This document shows positions 10,885 through 22,473 of a DNA stretch of 64,000 bases, one piece after another (position 1 is the stretch's first letter; each line of letters opens with the position of its first letter). Origin of the DNA: Micromussa lordhowensis (Eukaryota; Cnidaria; Anthozoa; Scleractinia; Lobophylliidae); NCBI GenBank assembly GCA_964020085.1, contig OZ026597.1, forward strand, positions 12,423,144-12,487,143, in the 5' to 3' direction. The translations under genes were made by a program, and so were the position numbers. Below the pieces are notes generated by a model, which saw nothing but the letters and a program-made list of their open reading frames with translations, was not told where the DNA came from and ran no database searches.

Positions 10885-11632
10885 AGGGTGTACCCCCTCC
10901 TATTTAATATTTTTCTAAATGATCTGTTCTATTTTATTAACCGTGCTAATTTCTCCAACTATGCTGATGATAACCAATTTGTTTTAGTGATCGAGATCGA
11001 GAGGTGGTAAAGTCTGTAATCAATGGCGATCTCGGTTTGAAATTACCCTTGTGATCTGTCCTTTAGCATTAGTGATGTGCAGGTTCCTATTGTAGACCAC
11101 TTAGTACTTTTAGGCGTAATTATCGATAACTCGCTAAATTTTAGCAAACACATTGGCAAGATTATTAAGAAAATTGGAAATCAGTTAGATGTTTTGAGCA
11201 GGCTAAAGAACAAGCTATCAATCTCTTCGAAGATGTGCCTGTACAACTCGTTTGTAATGTCTTATTTTACTTACTGTTCTGTGATTTGGCATAACTGTTA
11301 CGAGTTTGATAAGCAGAGATGGTGATGATGTCTTAACTTTGTCCAATCGTCGCCTACAGGACATTGTCATATTAATTTTTATAGCTGTAAACGGTATGTT
11401 ACCGGGATATATTAGTGACTTGTCCGTCGTGCGCAGTAATGTAAAGTGCTTGAGAGGCACCAACAAGCTCGTAGTCCTACGTAAGAAAACTACAAACTTT
11501 GGCTTAAAACCTACAACTTTTATTGGTGCCAAAGTGTGGAATTCCTTACCGGATGAATTTCGTTCAATGACAATTCTCAAGGAATTTAGAAATGCTGTAA
11601 GAGAGCTACATTTGTGATGTACAGTTTCCTAT
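10885..11632 (+). pseudogene. 5'-truncated non-LTR retrotransposon (LINE) reverse transcriptase
   Basis: Three plus-strand pieces in different frames match the C-terminal half of a LINE reverse transcriptase. They are a segment with LLFNIFLNDL followed by the catalytic YADD box near 10,960, a VDHLVLLGVIIDNSL segment from about 11,090, and a closing segment with LRGTNKL and FIGAKVWNSLPDEFR up to 11,617. Frameshifts separate them. The 3' end lies 41 kb away, at 52,400-52,616, because the Gypsy element inserted just after the stop. The L2/CR1 group is a guess. Confidence 0.8.
11628..11632. repeat. 5-bp target-site duplication of the Gypsy element (left)
   Basis: CCTAT lies directly before the 5' LTR. 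The same five bases directly follow the 3' LTR at 52,400-52,404. Five base pairs is usual for Ty3/Gypsy integrases. Confidence 0.9.
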
Positions 11633-12231
11633 TGTTATGGTCTCCCTGTGGCATTTGCCAAAAAATGAAATATGTAAATTGGATGCGTGCGTATATATGC
11701 GTGCGCATATTTGGAATTAAACGTGCTTCGAGTGGACCGCCATGTTGCTTTGGCGTGGTTCGTTTAGTCTTGTCAATAGAGACCTTAAGATCGAGGTTTG
11801 GCGATCTTACCACAAACGGCAAGCCGCGGTTTTCGGTTAGCGGTTTCACGCTAGCCGTCTGCCCATATTTGGGACTTAAGATTCGCGGGTTAAGTAGGTG
11901 GCTGTCATGTTTGTTTTCAGTCGTTCGTTCACTTCTGTTTTAGCTGAGAAATCGTCTTTAAAATTACGTTTGTATGAAAAAGAATTCGATAGTTAATAAA
12001 AGAAATAGTTTTTAAAAGTAGTATTTCCTCACAAACGTGGGAGTGTGATGTTTTAAGGGTGCAAAAAACCTTGCGGTTGATCACTCACTTCTAGAACGAG
12101 GTCTAGCCGTACAAACGTGAACTGCAAACTGCAAACCTGACGCCAACACATTGGTCACATGACTTCTTGACGTTCGCGGTGCGCGGGAAATGACGAAAAA
12201 ACCTCGATCTTAAGGTCTCTAATACATGACA
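11633..12231 (+). repeat. 5' LTR of the Gypsy element, interrupted by a MITE
   Basis: LTR sequence occupies 11,633-11,777 and 12,224-12,231 and matches the 3' LTR at 52,247-52,399 with few differences. It starts TG and ends CA. The gap is the 443-bp MITE and its duplicated AAT. Confidence 0.88.
11778..12220. mobile_element. TIR element (MITE) in the 5' LTR, 3-bp duplication AAT
   Basis: The ends are perfect inverted repeats of about 20 bp starting AGAGACCTTAAGATCGAGG. AAT occurs on both sides, and removing one copy plus the element restores the 3' LTR sequence. A 3-bp duplication suits PIF/Harbinger-type transposases, but none is encoded. Confidence 0.85.
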
Positions 12232-12318
12232 ATTTTGCCGACGAGGATGGGATCTTAGAGGATTTTTACAGCAGAAAAGGTGGAAGACACCTAAACAAGA
12301 TTCACAAGACGTCTCAAG

Positions 12319-12711
12319 ATGCCAACTGAGAGTAATCTGGTTCGAAATATCGGAAGAGTTCAGAAGTTTGTAGTGGGAACTGACTTCGAAGCATATGCAG
12401 AACAGCTAGAATTATTCTTCGTGGCCAATGGAGTGACCGACCCGAAACAGAAGAAAGCCGTTCTATTGACTAATCTTCCCACTGAGACGTACAAGCTGGC
12501 GAAAGATTTAGTGGCCCAACATCGTTAAGAGAGGATTCTGTCACGTACGACACGATCGTAGAGCGTCCCCAAAAGCAATTAAAGCCCCAGATATCTGCTC
12601 TAGTCGCCAGGTACGAGTTTGATAACCGAGCGCTGACGCAGGAGAAACGGCGGAAATGGGTCATGGGAGTCGTGTCATGGGAGATGGGTCAGCCCCGAGG
12701 TACAGGGAAGG
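12319..12711 (+). pseudogene. Gypsy Gag-like region
   Basis: The ATG at 12,319 opens a 69-codon frame typical of cnidarian Gypsy Gag N-termini (FEAYAEQLELFF, then KKAVLLTNLPTETYKLAKD). It stops at 12,528, and Gag-like sequence continues in another frame. No intact zinc knuckle is visible. Non-functional. Confidence 0.7.
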
Positions 12712-13140
12712 GTGATCAAGATGGAACTAGGCATAGGGTCGGCTGTGTCTGTACTCCCATACAAGCAGTATAAGGAACGTTTTGGCCACGTGAACCTAGC
12801 AAAGAGCGGCATCACACTTAAAACCTACACTGGGGAGAAAATAACACCTAAGGGAGAGATGAAGTGTAATGTGAAGTTCAAGGGCCAAAAAAAAAGCTAA
12901 CCCTACAAGTGGTTGAGACACCAGGGCCAGCATTGTTTGGGCGTGATTGGCTTTCCAAAATTCAGCTGGACTGGGGTGAAATCAAAGCCCTTACACTTAG
13001 CAAAACACCGAAAGGGGGCATGCAACACAAAGTAGATCAGCTATTACAGAAGTATGAGTCCGTATTTTCTGAGGGTGTGGGCACGCTTAAAGGTCACAAG
13101 GGTAAATTTAAAAGTCGAGGAGAACTGTCAGCCTAGCTTT
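12712..13140 (+). pseudogene. Gypsy retropepsin-like and linker region
   Basis: An aspartic-protease segment contains GSAVSVLPY, but the expected catalytic D-[ST]-G reads GIG, so the catalytic Asp is lost. A second frame carries FGRDWLSKIQLDW, the usual protease-to-RT linker. A stop and frame change near 12,900 separate them. Confidence 0.75.
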
Positions 13141-14261
13141 CATGAGCCACGCCAAGTTCCATATGCCCTTCGCCCAAAGTAGAAGCAGAGTGGACACGTC
13201 TAGAGAAGGGCGGTATTCTGTCTGAAGTAGAATACAGTGAGTGGGCTACTCCGATTGTTCCAGTAGTTAAGCGTAATGGATCAGTACGCGTTTGCTCAGT
13301 CAATCTAGTAGTTCGTGCGGAACAGTATCCTCTACCGCGCATATAAGATATTTCTGCTAATTTGGCTGGGGAAAAGCAGTTTAGCAAACTTGATCTGCGC
13401 CAAGCTTATCACCAAATGGAAGTGACGGAGGAGTCTAAGAAGTATCTCACAATTAACACGCACAAAGGCCTTTTCCAATACAATCGGCTGGTTTTAAGCG
13501 TCACTTCTTGCCCAGCGATCTGGCAACGTGCCATTGACCAGGTTTTGCAGGGAGTACCTGACACCCAGTGTATCCTCGATGGCATGATCATCACAGGCAA
13601 AACAGATGAAGAGCATTTGGAGAATTTAGAGAAACTCCTCAAGCGACTACAAGACGCAGGTCTTAAGAAAAACAAAGAGAAGTGTGAGTTTTTCAGAGAT
13701 AGAGTTAAGTTTTGTGGACATGAGATTAACAGTGAAGGTCTCCATAAAACACAAGAGAAGATTGAGGCAGTAGTTAACGCGCCCAGGCCCGAGAATGTTT
13801 CGCAGCTTCGCTCATTTTTAGGACTCGTGAACTATTACAACCGTTTCCTGCCTAATGCGTCCACAGTTCTCCATCCACTACACCAGCTGCTAGAGCAAGA
13901 TAGCGAATGGCAGTAGACTGAACAGTGCGAGCAAGCCTTTACAGAGACTAAACACATCATTACATCCGAGCAAGTGCTTACGCACCACGATCCAGCATTA
14001 CCAGTTAGGCTTACATGTCATGCCTCGCCGACCGGCGTCGGTGCTGTTCTCTCACACGTAATGCCTGATGGCAGCGAAACGCCAGTAGCGTTTGCGTCCC
14101 GATCTTTGACCAAAACAAGTACGCACAGATCGACAAGGAAACGTTGTCAATTGTATGGGCTGTTAAGCGGTTCCATGTGTACCTCTATGGGAGGCGGTTC
14201 ACGCTCGTAACAGACCAAACCCCTCACCGCCATTTTCCACCCAAAGAAGGGAGTTCCTGCC
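13141..14261 (+). pseudogene. Gypsy reverse transcriptase and RNase H, decayed
   Basis: RT signatures are clear: FSKLDLRQAYHQ with the first catalytic Asp, then an RT palm in which the YxDD box reads ILDG, and FLGLVNYYNRFLPN before RNase H. A stop lies at 13,914. RNase-H-like sequence (VRLTCHASPTGVGAVLSH) continues and then changes frame near 14,140. Loss of the YxDD box alone would inactivate it. Confidence 0.82.
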
Positions 14262-15341
14262 ATGACTGCTGCGAGACTCCAGCGTTGTGCATTGTTTCTG
14301 GCCGGTTTCGACTACGACATAGAGTACAAGAGCACGACCAAGCACTGCAATGCTGACGGACTGTCTCGGCTTCCACTTCAGCAGACAGAGAGGGAGGAGA
14401 CAGAAATGGATTCGTCGGAGGTGTTCCACGCAACCCAGTTTGAGCTGCTACCGGTAACCAGCGAAGCAGTTGCTAGGGAAACACGTCGTGATCCAATCTT
14501 AGCAAGGGTCTACGAGTCTATCGTCAAAAGATGGTCTGTCCGCATAGATGGGGATAAGCCATACTACGAGCGACGCAATGAACTGACGGTTCACCAAGGC
14601 TGCATTTTATGGGGAATCAGAGTTGTAATTTCCAAAAAGCTGCAAGACAGAGTGTTGGAGGAGCTGCGCGACGGCCATCTGGGTGTATTAAAAATAAAGG
14701 CACTAGCGAGGAGCTACGTCTGGTGACCTGATATCAGTGGCCGACTGGAAGAGCTAGCGAAAGGCTGTAATGGGTGTCAGCACAACCAGAGAATGCCTAC
14801 TAAAGCACCACTGCATCCGTGGGAGTGGGCCACTGCCACATGGCAACGATTACACATCCACTATGTCGGTCCCTTCCAGAACTCAATGTTCTTAGTAGTT
14901 GTCGACGCACACAGCAAATGGCCAGAAGTGATTCCCGTGAGTTCCACCACTACAAGTAAGACCATCGAAGTCCTACGTGATCTATTGGCCAGATTCGGAA
15001 TTCCTGAACAGATTGTCAGCGATAACAGTCCATAATTTGCTTCTGAGGAGTTCCAGGCTTTCATCAAGTCCAACGGCATCCGCCATATCACATCAGCACC
15101 ATGTCATCCGGCTACTACGGTCTGGCTGAGAGGTCAGTACAGACTTTCAAGCAAGCGTTTCAAAGCTCCAAGCCAGTGAAGGAGAAGTTGCCAAAGTTTC
15201 TTATAGCCTATAGGAACACTCTTCACTCAACGACTGGTGAGTGTCCGGCTCAGTTACTTCTAGGAAGACCGTTACAAACTCGCCTAGAACTGGTTAAACC
15301 CAACTTGAACCGAAAGATGGTTAACCAACAGCATCAACAGG
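14262..15341 (+). pseudogene. Gypsy integrase, N-terminal and core part
   Basis: The segment starts with the RNase H tail (ADGLSRLP), then a zinc-binding-type region and a core with LVVVDAHSKWPEV and a second-Asp motif IVSDNSP. A stop near 15,034 and a frameshift near 15,110 break the core. The frame is cut at 15,341 by the Polinton and resumes at 51,680. Confidence 0.82.
15336..15341. repeat. 6-bp target-site duplication of Polinton 1 (left copy)
   Basis: AACAGG precedes the element and is repeated at 51,674-51,679. Six base pairs is the standard Polinton/Maverick duplication length. Confidence 0.92.
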
Positions 15342-15651
15342 AGTAGTATACCTGGCTTAAATGGTCCCGAACCAATCAGATGGCAGTACATATTATTAGC
15401 ATTTCATTAAAATGACTCTCGACCAATCAGAGAGCCAGATTTTATCCACGTGACTAAATCTGTGACGTAGTTGATTTTGAGGACCCACGAGCTGAATCGA
15501 ATTTGGAATTCAAAATGGTGGCGCCCATGAAAGTCGGCCATGTTGGAAAACAGCTCACCAGCCTCGACGGAGAACTGGGATCGGTCTCACAGATTTCCAT
15601 GGCGACACAAATCACGTTAGGGTCTTGCAGAAATGTCACGCAACTTTAAAA
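15342..15651 (+). repeat. Polinton 1 left terminal inverted repeat
   Basis: About 310 bp align with the reverse complement of 51,363-51,673 at roughly 90 percent identity by eye. Shared landmarks include TATTATTAGCATTTCATTAA and CATGAAAGTCGGCCATGTTG. Confidence 0.9.
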
Positions 15652-16067
15652 TCAATACTTACATTGTCTTGTGGTCCTAAACAGTAGAGGTTCGATCGGT
15701 AAGCGGCCCTGGTGAAGACTGACTGACTGGGTTCGAAGTATGACTATAGAGAAACTATCCCAAAAGCATCATGGGACGATGACATTATCATTATCCAATC
15801 AGAGGAAAGAAATTAGAATTAAAAACAGTGGCTTCCCCAGTCCCCTTCTCTTAAGGAGAGCATTAAACCCTGCAATTTCTGTGTGATGTGCACTCCCCAG
15901 GGATTGGTTACCCTAGCTCTTGTTGAATTCCCTAACCGCACAGAAACCAAAGGGTGGGTTTCATCGAGGCGCCACCTCAACTCTTTCTGGCCGGGACCTT
16001 ATTTCTTTATTTTTTTTAACAACTATGTACAAACTCAACAGGGATGCCAGGGGCTTTGCTGGACTAT
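15652..16067. other. subterminal non-coding region of Polinton 1
   Basis: No gene is visible between the terminal repeat and the polymerase stop codon. A short A/T-rich stretch near 16,005-16,018 could serve as the minus-strand polyadenylation region. Confidence 0.5.
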
Positions 16068-19000
16068 TTATAATTCTAGCAGGGTCTCCACATTGATCAT
16101 GTCTACTTCGTCGAGGGTGCAGTGTGAAGGTGCAATGTATCCATAAGGGTACGACATAAAGGTGTTAGCATCCACTACTCGTTTGTCGAACACCAGACCG
16201 CATTGCTTGGCACGAGGTCCCACTTTGAGACGTTTGGTGGCAGGATGACGCGTGCAGAAGAAGGGGTTCTCCACATCGATGTTGCTCCAGAAGGTTGAGG
16301 ATTTCGCTCAGTACGTTTTGACGCATGACTTGGTAGTTTAACTGTTGGCACCCTCCGACGTTCAGGGTGAAACCTCGCACCTTACAGCAAACTTTACCTG
16401 TGGAGGTCGTGTAGCCATAGTTTTTTGGACCCCCCGACACGAATTCCGTAATGTAACTGCCATCCTCCAACTCGTCAGTCATATCACCCAAGAAGTCGCC
16501 CAAAGGGATGTCGGGTTGGCCAGGCTTCCGACGGTAGATCACGGAATCCGCGTCAAAGTAGTGGGCTTACTGACCCAACTTCTCCAATGACTCGTATAGT
16601 TTAAGTCTGGCCCAGCAGGTGGTGAAGGCAGCCACAAAGACGTTTGATTTTCTTTGACTTTTGAGTGAACAATTTCTAATTTATCTTCAGTACAAATGCG
16701 GATGGACTGGATGCGAAGAAGAGGGTCGGAGATAACTTGAAAGAGGGATGCAGGGGTTGCAGGGGTGTCAATGGCTAATGTGGAAGGCTTGTTTAGGTTT
16801 TCCCCGAACTTTCCCCAGAAAGAGTTCAACATAAGCTTAGCGGTAGCTTTCCTTCCGGGGGTTTTGCGGATCATTGTGGGTTCCAACTTGATTCCCTCTC
16901 GCTCATTGTACTGACTTATGTACTGCTGCTTTTGGTCTTCTGTGCGAGCCCAATCAGGGTACCCCGCCGCTCTTGTTTGATCTTCAGCCATTTGTTGACG
17001 TAATTGGCGAAAAGACCGATCTTGCGTTGGATTTTTGGAAAGTGCCAAACTTCGTGGATGGTAACGATGGTGTATCCCATCTCAACGGATTTTTGGAGTT
17101 CGGGCGTACACCAGGTGCCACGTAACAACCGTTGTTCGGGGGAATGAGTACAATGGTGCGACTTTTCATGAAGCGGTTTACCCATCTCTTCTTCCACACA
17201 AGATCGACAGCGTGGCATCACTAGTTTACCATTGTGTCGGTATGGCAGGACAGGGTGGTAAAGTTCAAACGGTGGTATTACGTTCCCTTTGGCCACGCCA
17301 AAGTAATGGTGAATATTCTGGTCTTTAGGACCAGTGATGACCTCTGGATGGCCAATGGGGTATTCACCGTTCTTATTGACCCACGGATAAAGCAACGTGA
17401 CGTCCACGTATTTTATCTGTTCCCCTATGGATTCGTCTGCCTTGTGGTACAGAGTGGCCGCATTGGTACGTCCTCCAAAGAAGGCATCCCGAGGTTCTAG
17501 TGGGTCCACAATCTCCAGAGTGGTCAAAAACGCTTGAATGTCGGGATTGAACTTGACCTGATGGTCCCACTCACACTCCCAGATAGTGATGACACTGTAC
17601 CTCTCTCGGAAGAGGATGTCACTCTTGGCAATTGTTGCCTCATACGTTTCTTGAAAGGTACGGTCGGGGTTAAAGGGACAGTGTCATGAACTGCGCATGT
17701 GCTACGTCTCGATCGAAACTTGAAAAGTTCCGGCGGAATTTTTTAAGTTTGAATTTGACAAATTCAAAATGGCGTGAACTAGTGGAGCCAGTCGTGTCAT
17801 GTGAACAAGGGGAATTTGACTGCAATGAGTTGCCTATGTTATTAAAACACAGGGAGAAATCTGTCAGAACGTGATAATCTGAAAGGAGAAATATTTCGTG
17901 CTTTTTTGGGCGAATTTTTGGTCAGATTCGATGCGGAGTTCCACGTGGTAAATACCAAGTCTAATGGCCAGTTAAATGTATTAGGAATCTGTGCTCACTT
18001 ACTTTTAACCGACGCAATGAACGAAGAATTATGTGGAGACATCCTGTAGAAAATAATTGAATTGATACGGTTAACAATCAATTTGACGGTTATTTTAGTG
18101 AAATACGGCATGATATTTCGCGTTCTTATTGCATCGTGGCCTTCAGATCGTAACTTAGTAAGAAATATGCATTCACTTAGCTTTCAATTGGTGTATTAAA
18201 TTTAGAAATCTGTTGAGGTGTTCCGGAGAAAAAAAATGTTTACATGACACGGTTAGCAGTTGTGAAGTTGAAAAATACTTGGCTCATGTTGCAATTCAAC
18301 AACATGAGTGAAATACGGCATGATTTTTAGGCTATAAAACGCATCTTGGCCTTTAAATCGTAACGTACCCCAGAATCTGCATTCAGTTAGCTTTCATATG
18401 GAGTATGAAACTTAGAAATCTGTGGAGATTTAGAAGAGAAAAACAAATTGTTTGCATGAGACGGTTATCAATGTGAATTTGAAAGATGTGTGGATCGTGT
18501 TGCAATCCGCAATAACTACAGCTGAACTAGAATACAATACCGCAAAATCTGTAAGCTATTTTCACATTGTGACCAGTAAATCGTTATGTATTGTAGAATC
18601 TGTTTTAACTTAGCTGTTAGAAGCAGTGTTCAAGTCAGAAATCTGTCGAGATATACAAGATAAAACTTTGTTTACACGAAACAATGTTAGCGCGCTCTGG
18701 TGAATTATGAAGTTGTCTTGATCACGCTGGCATGCGACCCGTCGGGACCGGAAACACGGCACGAGTCTGTTAAACGTACACTGACCTCAAAATAATTTAG
18801 TTTTGAGAATTCTACTTTTTCTTAGTTCAAACAAAACACGGTACGGTTAAATATTCCCTCTCGAGAGGACATTTAAGCCGATTTGGAGAAAGCAATCTTA
18901 CACATGCGCAACCCATGACACTGTTCCTTTAAGCTTGGAATATTTCTGGCGGTCCGGAAAACACTTTGGGCATCCATGCCAGAGGCAACCGTGGAATTCT

Positions 19001-21473
19001 TAAACGGTTTTACTCAGTTCATCGTAGCCGTCGACAGTGTAAGGTTGTGCCGGGGTAAACACCCACACTTCTCCGCCATTATTCGCGTGGCGAATGCGGT
19101 CAGCTATTGGCTCGCCGGTCGAAGAAGGGGGGGGGGGGGGGATTCACTCTCAAACGATACTCTTGCCATGCCAACCACTTGAAAGCTTTGACTGATTGGT
19201 AGGTTCGAGCACCGTGCCAGCCACGGCGAGGTTCCACGGCGATGGTGTTTTTAGGGAGCATCTTCTTGCGCCAGAATCTGTTACAGGCCGAAGCGATTGT
19301 TACACACTTCCCCATCGGTTTGAATTTGGCATGGCCCTCGAACTCTGCCTGGAATTTCAAACATCCGGCTTTGAGGAGCTTCACATCTGACTCGCAGTAT
19401 GCCTCCATTTCCCTGCGAAGATTGAAAACATTGTTGGTGTTCACTTTCTCAATGTACCACCTTTCAAACTCTTCCTTCTTCTTTGCACTCATCCCTTCGG
19501 GGTCGACATTTCGGCATGCAGGTGGCATGGGGCCTTCGTAGTCTTGATTCTCCAACGTGTTAAAGAGATGAGGGAAGAAGCCTTTGCAAATTTCCGTGAG
19601 GCCAAATGTAGCTGGAAAAGAGGACAGAGGGAATGGTAGAAAACAGAGTGAGTCCACAAATTTGAGGTTGCCAGAGACCAAGGACAAGACTTTGGTACCG
19701 ATACAGATCTGGTCTTCTACTTCTCGATGAGTGGCGTAGAGGTGTTGGAGTACGAACATGCCATCGTAGCCCTTGAAATTATGAAAGACGACGATGACAC
19801 CTCGCTCGTCGCCGTATTCATCGATGGTGAGACTGTCCAGATGCTCAAATATGGACTCTATGCAGTCTTCCCCATAGTAGGGGATTGTGTCCTCGCTTTC
19901 TTCATCTTCGAGACAGAGGAGGATGGGTGTTTGTACACCTTCTTCGTTTGGGCTTTTGGGTTCGTTCGTCGACTTGTATTTCACAGAAGGGACATTCTCC
20001 CCAGCCACACTTGTGATTGAACTTAACACTTTTACGATCTCTCTCACGTTTCGCCCTCTTAAGAGAAGTCTCACACACCTTGTGGCACTGGAGGCATTTC
20101 TTTTTGAAATCACATAAAGGACGATATTTGGAAGAGGAAGAGACTTTATGAGCGGAGTAGCAGGCTTTTCCGAAGAAGCTGCGATGACAATGACCGCAGG
20201 GTAAAGATGGAGCAGGGACCTGCCCAGATTCCAAGACCGATTTGATAGTTTGGAAGTCGGGGCAATCGGCACGCTCACAGGACCTACACCATTGTCCATG
20301 ACACGGATGATTGTCAATATCCTCTGTATTGTACCCACGATTGCAGTCATGGCAGAAGTAAGATCGCGACAAGAATCCCCCATACGAATTGCAGCCATGG
20401 TAATGGCCGTCTACTTTGATGAGTAAAATCCGTCTGTGCGAGGGAGTCTTGCCGCAAAAGATGATGGAATGGGGCTTATCCACTGCCAAGACTTTAATCT
20501 GGTAACCAGGTAAGGCGTCTTGGAATTTCTGTAATTCTTTTACGCCGCAAGGACCTTCAGGCACACCAGCCAAACTATGAAGCTCTTTGGCTTTCTTTTC
20601 TTGGACAGGACGACCCTTTCTTAAATTGAGGTAGTTTGGGTGACAACTGCCATGATCTACCCAGGCATTCATGGTCACGATGGTACGCGCACAGCATAGC
20701 TGATCCCTGTTTTTGATCACCACCACTGATTTCTTGCGAGCCAACAAGGTCTCCACGGCTTCTCTACCTGGACGCTGCTTTTTCCCATTGCCACTCCCAG
20801 GACTAGGCGTATGGATGAAAGTGGTCTCCATAGTAAAAGAATCGTCAGGTGAAAAGTCCTGATTGGAGTTCAACTTCTGAGCCAGGGCCTGAATATATGT
20901 ATCGAGGCGTTCGCTTCCCTCCTCAAACTCGCTGACGGTGAAGGTGGTGGACTGGAACGCATAGTTGAAAGCGTCTGACTGCATCACAAAATGTAGAGCG
21001 GAGTGAGGAGTTAGGGTGCTGTCTGCCTCGATCTGTCGTCGGATGGTGCGCCGAAGGGCCTCGGTGACTTCACGCCCCAAGTCATCATGGGGTGTGGCAT
21101 CCCTGTGTTGCTGGATGCGTGCCTCAAAATGTTGTTTATTGAGAACATTCTTCCAGGTCCGTCTAGCACCCAATGGGCGAAGCTGAAAGTCCAACAATGG
21201 TGTGGCACTACCTCCAATCATCACCTCATCCTGAGAGTCATCGTCACTATCATTAAAAGGTCTCTTATTTGAGTAATATTCGTCCATGAGGACATCATTA
21301 GACGGGTCAAAGATCCACTTATCGTCATCGTTATCCAAGAACACTTCATCTAATGTCCTTTTAGTTCTTACGGGACCTAGCTGTCGCCCCAGGGATCGAC
21401 TTCGGCGAGTAACCACATGTCGAGCTGAACGCACGAGGGTTGTCCAATACTCCGACAAATTTATGCACACCAT
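16068..21473 (-). pseudogene. polB: Polinton family B DNA polymerase, multiply disrupted
   Basis: Replicative protein-primed-type family B polymerase. Read on the minus strand: an N-terminal region with a Cys/His ribbon near 20,310; exonuclease motifs HNFKGYD (19,780) and YCESDVKLL (19,390); then palm motifs with DVTLLYPW (17,400), KLMLNSFWGKFGEN (16,810) and the FDADSVIYR catalytic box (16,540). The C-terminus ends in ETLLEL at 16,070. Breaks are a frameshift near 19.94 kb, a homopolymer frameshift at 19,127-19,140, a TAA near 19,005, a 1.26-kb TTAA insertion at 17,674-18,928 and frameshifts between 16.2 and 17.0 kb. Its 5' end runs into a hairpin element, so the true start is lost. A second C-terminal copy is at 54,316. 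Confidence 0.9.
17674..18928. mobile_element. TTAA-flanked TIR element inside polB
   Basis: TTAA flanks both ends (17,670-17,673 and 18,929-18,932). The terminal inverted repeats start AGGGACAGTGTCATG on the left and AGGAACAGTGTCATG on the right, and both continue to GCGCATGTG. Polymerase sequence resumes directly on both sides. The TTAA duplication suits piggyBac-type mobilisation. Internal ATTCAGTTAGCTTTCA-like repeats are present but no transposase. Confidence 0.85.
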
Positions 21474-21588
21474 TGTATTGTATTATATCCACATAACAAT
21501 AGATTAACAATACAATACAATTGAGAACGACGCAATACAATAGAATACAATACAATGCTATGCATAAATTTGTCGGAGTATTGGACAA
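21438..21588. mobile_element. hairpin MITE at the 5' end of polB
   Basis: TCCAATACTCCGACAAATTT at 21,442-21,461 returns inverted at about 21,567-21,586, with AATACAATACAATT-type repeats between. The apparent first polymerase codons come from this element. Confidence 0.75.
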
Positions 21589-21936
21589 GTATGGAACGCA
21601 CAGGTGAAAGAGAACAGCTTCGCCGCGTACGAAGCTGTAAAGCGAACATGACTGTCTCAGGACTAGCTATGAAAATGACTCAAAGATACACATGCACTGC
21701 TTATCTAACTAAGATGATGTCATATCTGACCAATCATAACAAAATGTGACCAAATAGGGAAATTAGTATACACCAATCAACATCTAGTACTCAGTTACAA
21801 AACACGTGGGAAACACGTTCATCACCAAATGTAATATCAAACACGTGAGCTTGATGTAATATTCTGATTCAAAAACACTGGTGTACTACATTCAACATAA
21901 AAAATAAGTAAAAAATAAATAACAAAAAATAATAAC
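21589..21936. other. no gene recognised
   Basis: AT-rich non-coding sequence between the hairpin MITE and a tRNA-like segment. It contains CCAATCA motifs but no supported promoter or ORF. Confidence 0.5.
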
Positions 21937-22006
21937 TACCTCAACCAGGATACGAGCCTGGGCCTCAGGGCCACAACCCAACGTCTTAACTACTAGGCCG
22001 TTATTG
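21937..22006 (-). repeat. tRNA-like segment (SINE head or pseudo-tRNA)
   Basis: On the minus strand there is a box A (GGCCTAGTAGTTAAGACG) and a box B-like GGCTCGTATCC about 70 nt apart. The arms pair poorly. The plain call is a SINE-derived segment. Confidence 0.5.
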
Positions 22007-22124
22007 AAATACTTCGAGTGGAAATAAATGGCTAATGGAAGTTAACGAAGGTTGAATGAGATAAATTCGACTGTTCCCTTGAGAAAAGTACCATTCAACC
22101 AAGAGCATTTTAATCCACCGTTGA

Positions 22125-22235
22125 ACAACCTCGTTCCCAGGGCTTTTCCCTTTATGAAATTGGGAGGGGCGGGAAAAGGGGCCTTTTCCCGCCCCTCCCA
22201 ATTTCATAAAGGGAAAAGCCCTGGGAACGAGGTTG
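22125..22235. mobile_element. near-perfect hairpin MITE, 8-bp duplication ACCGTTGA
   Basis: The 111-bp palindrome is centred in a GGGCGGGAAAAGG tract and has CAACCTCGTTCCCAGG ends. It is flanked by ACCGTTGA at 22,117-22,124 and 22,236-22,243. Eight-base duplications suit hAT transposases. The flanking sequence also occurs uninterrupted near 55,535 in Polinton 2. Confidence 0.88.
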
Positions 22236-22401
22236 ACCGTTGAAGAATTAACAAAACAAGAAGTTGAAAACAACTTATAACCGCGCTATTATAAATGTTT
22301 TCTTAGCACTACAGTGGGAACGCAGTGCACATTCCAATGCAGTCTTTTTCTTTGTCAAAAGGAATATAGTGAATATATTTAACGGCCCTGTAATCTTAAG
22401 C

Positions 22402-22473
22402 CATTGTGGCGCAGTAGAGTAGGCGTTCGCCTGGTATGCCAGAAGTCGTGAGTTCGAATCCTGGTGGGGGACG
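22402..22473 (+). repeat. array tRNA-like segment 1
   Basis: Box A (TGTGGCGCAGTAGAGTAGG) and box B (GAGTTCGAATCC) at tRNA-like spacing. The anticodon arm centres on CTGGTATGCCAG, not a normal 7-nt loop. Confidence 0.6.

Noticed and set aside
20398..21473. Long minus-strand frame beginning MVCINLSEYW as the true polymerase start
   Set aside because: The first codons lie inside the hairpin MITE at 21,438-21,588, so the start is an artefact of the insertion.
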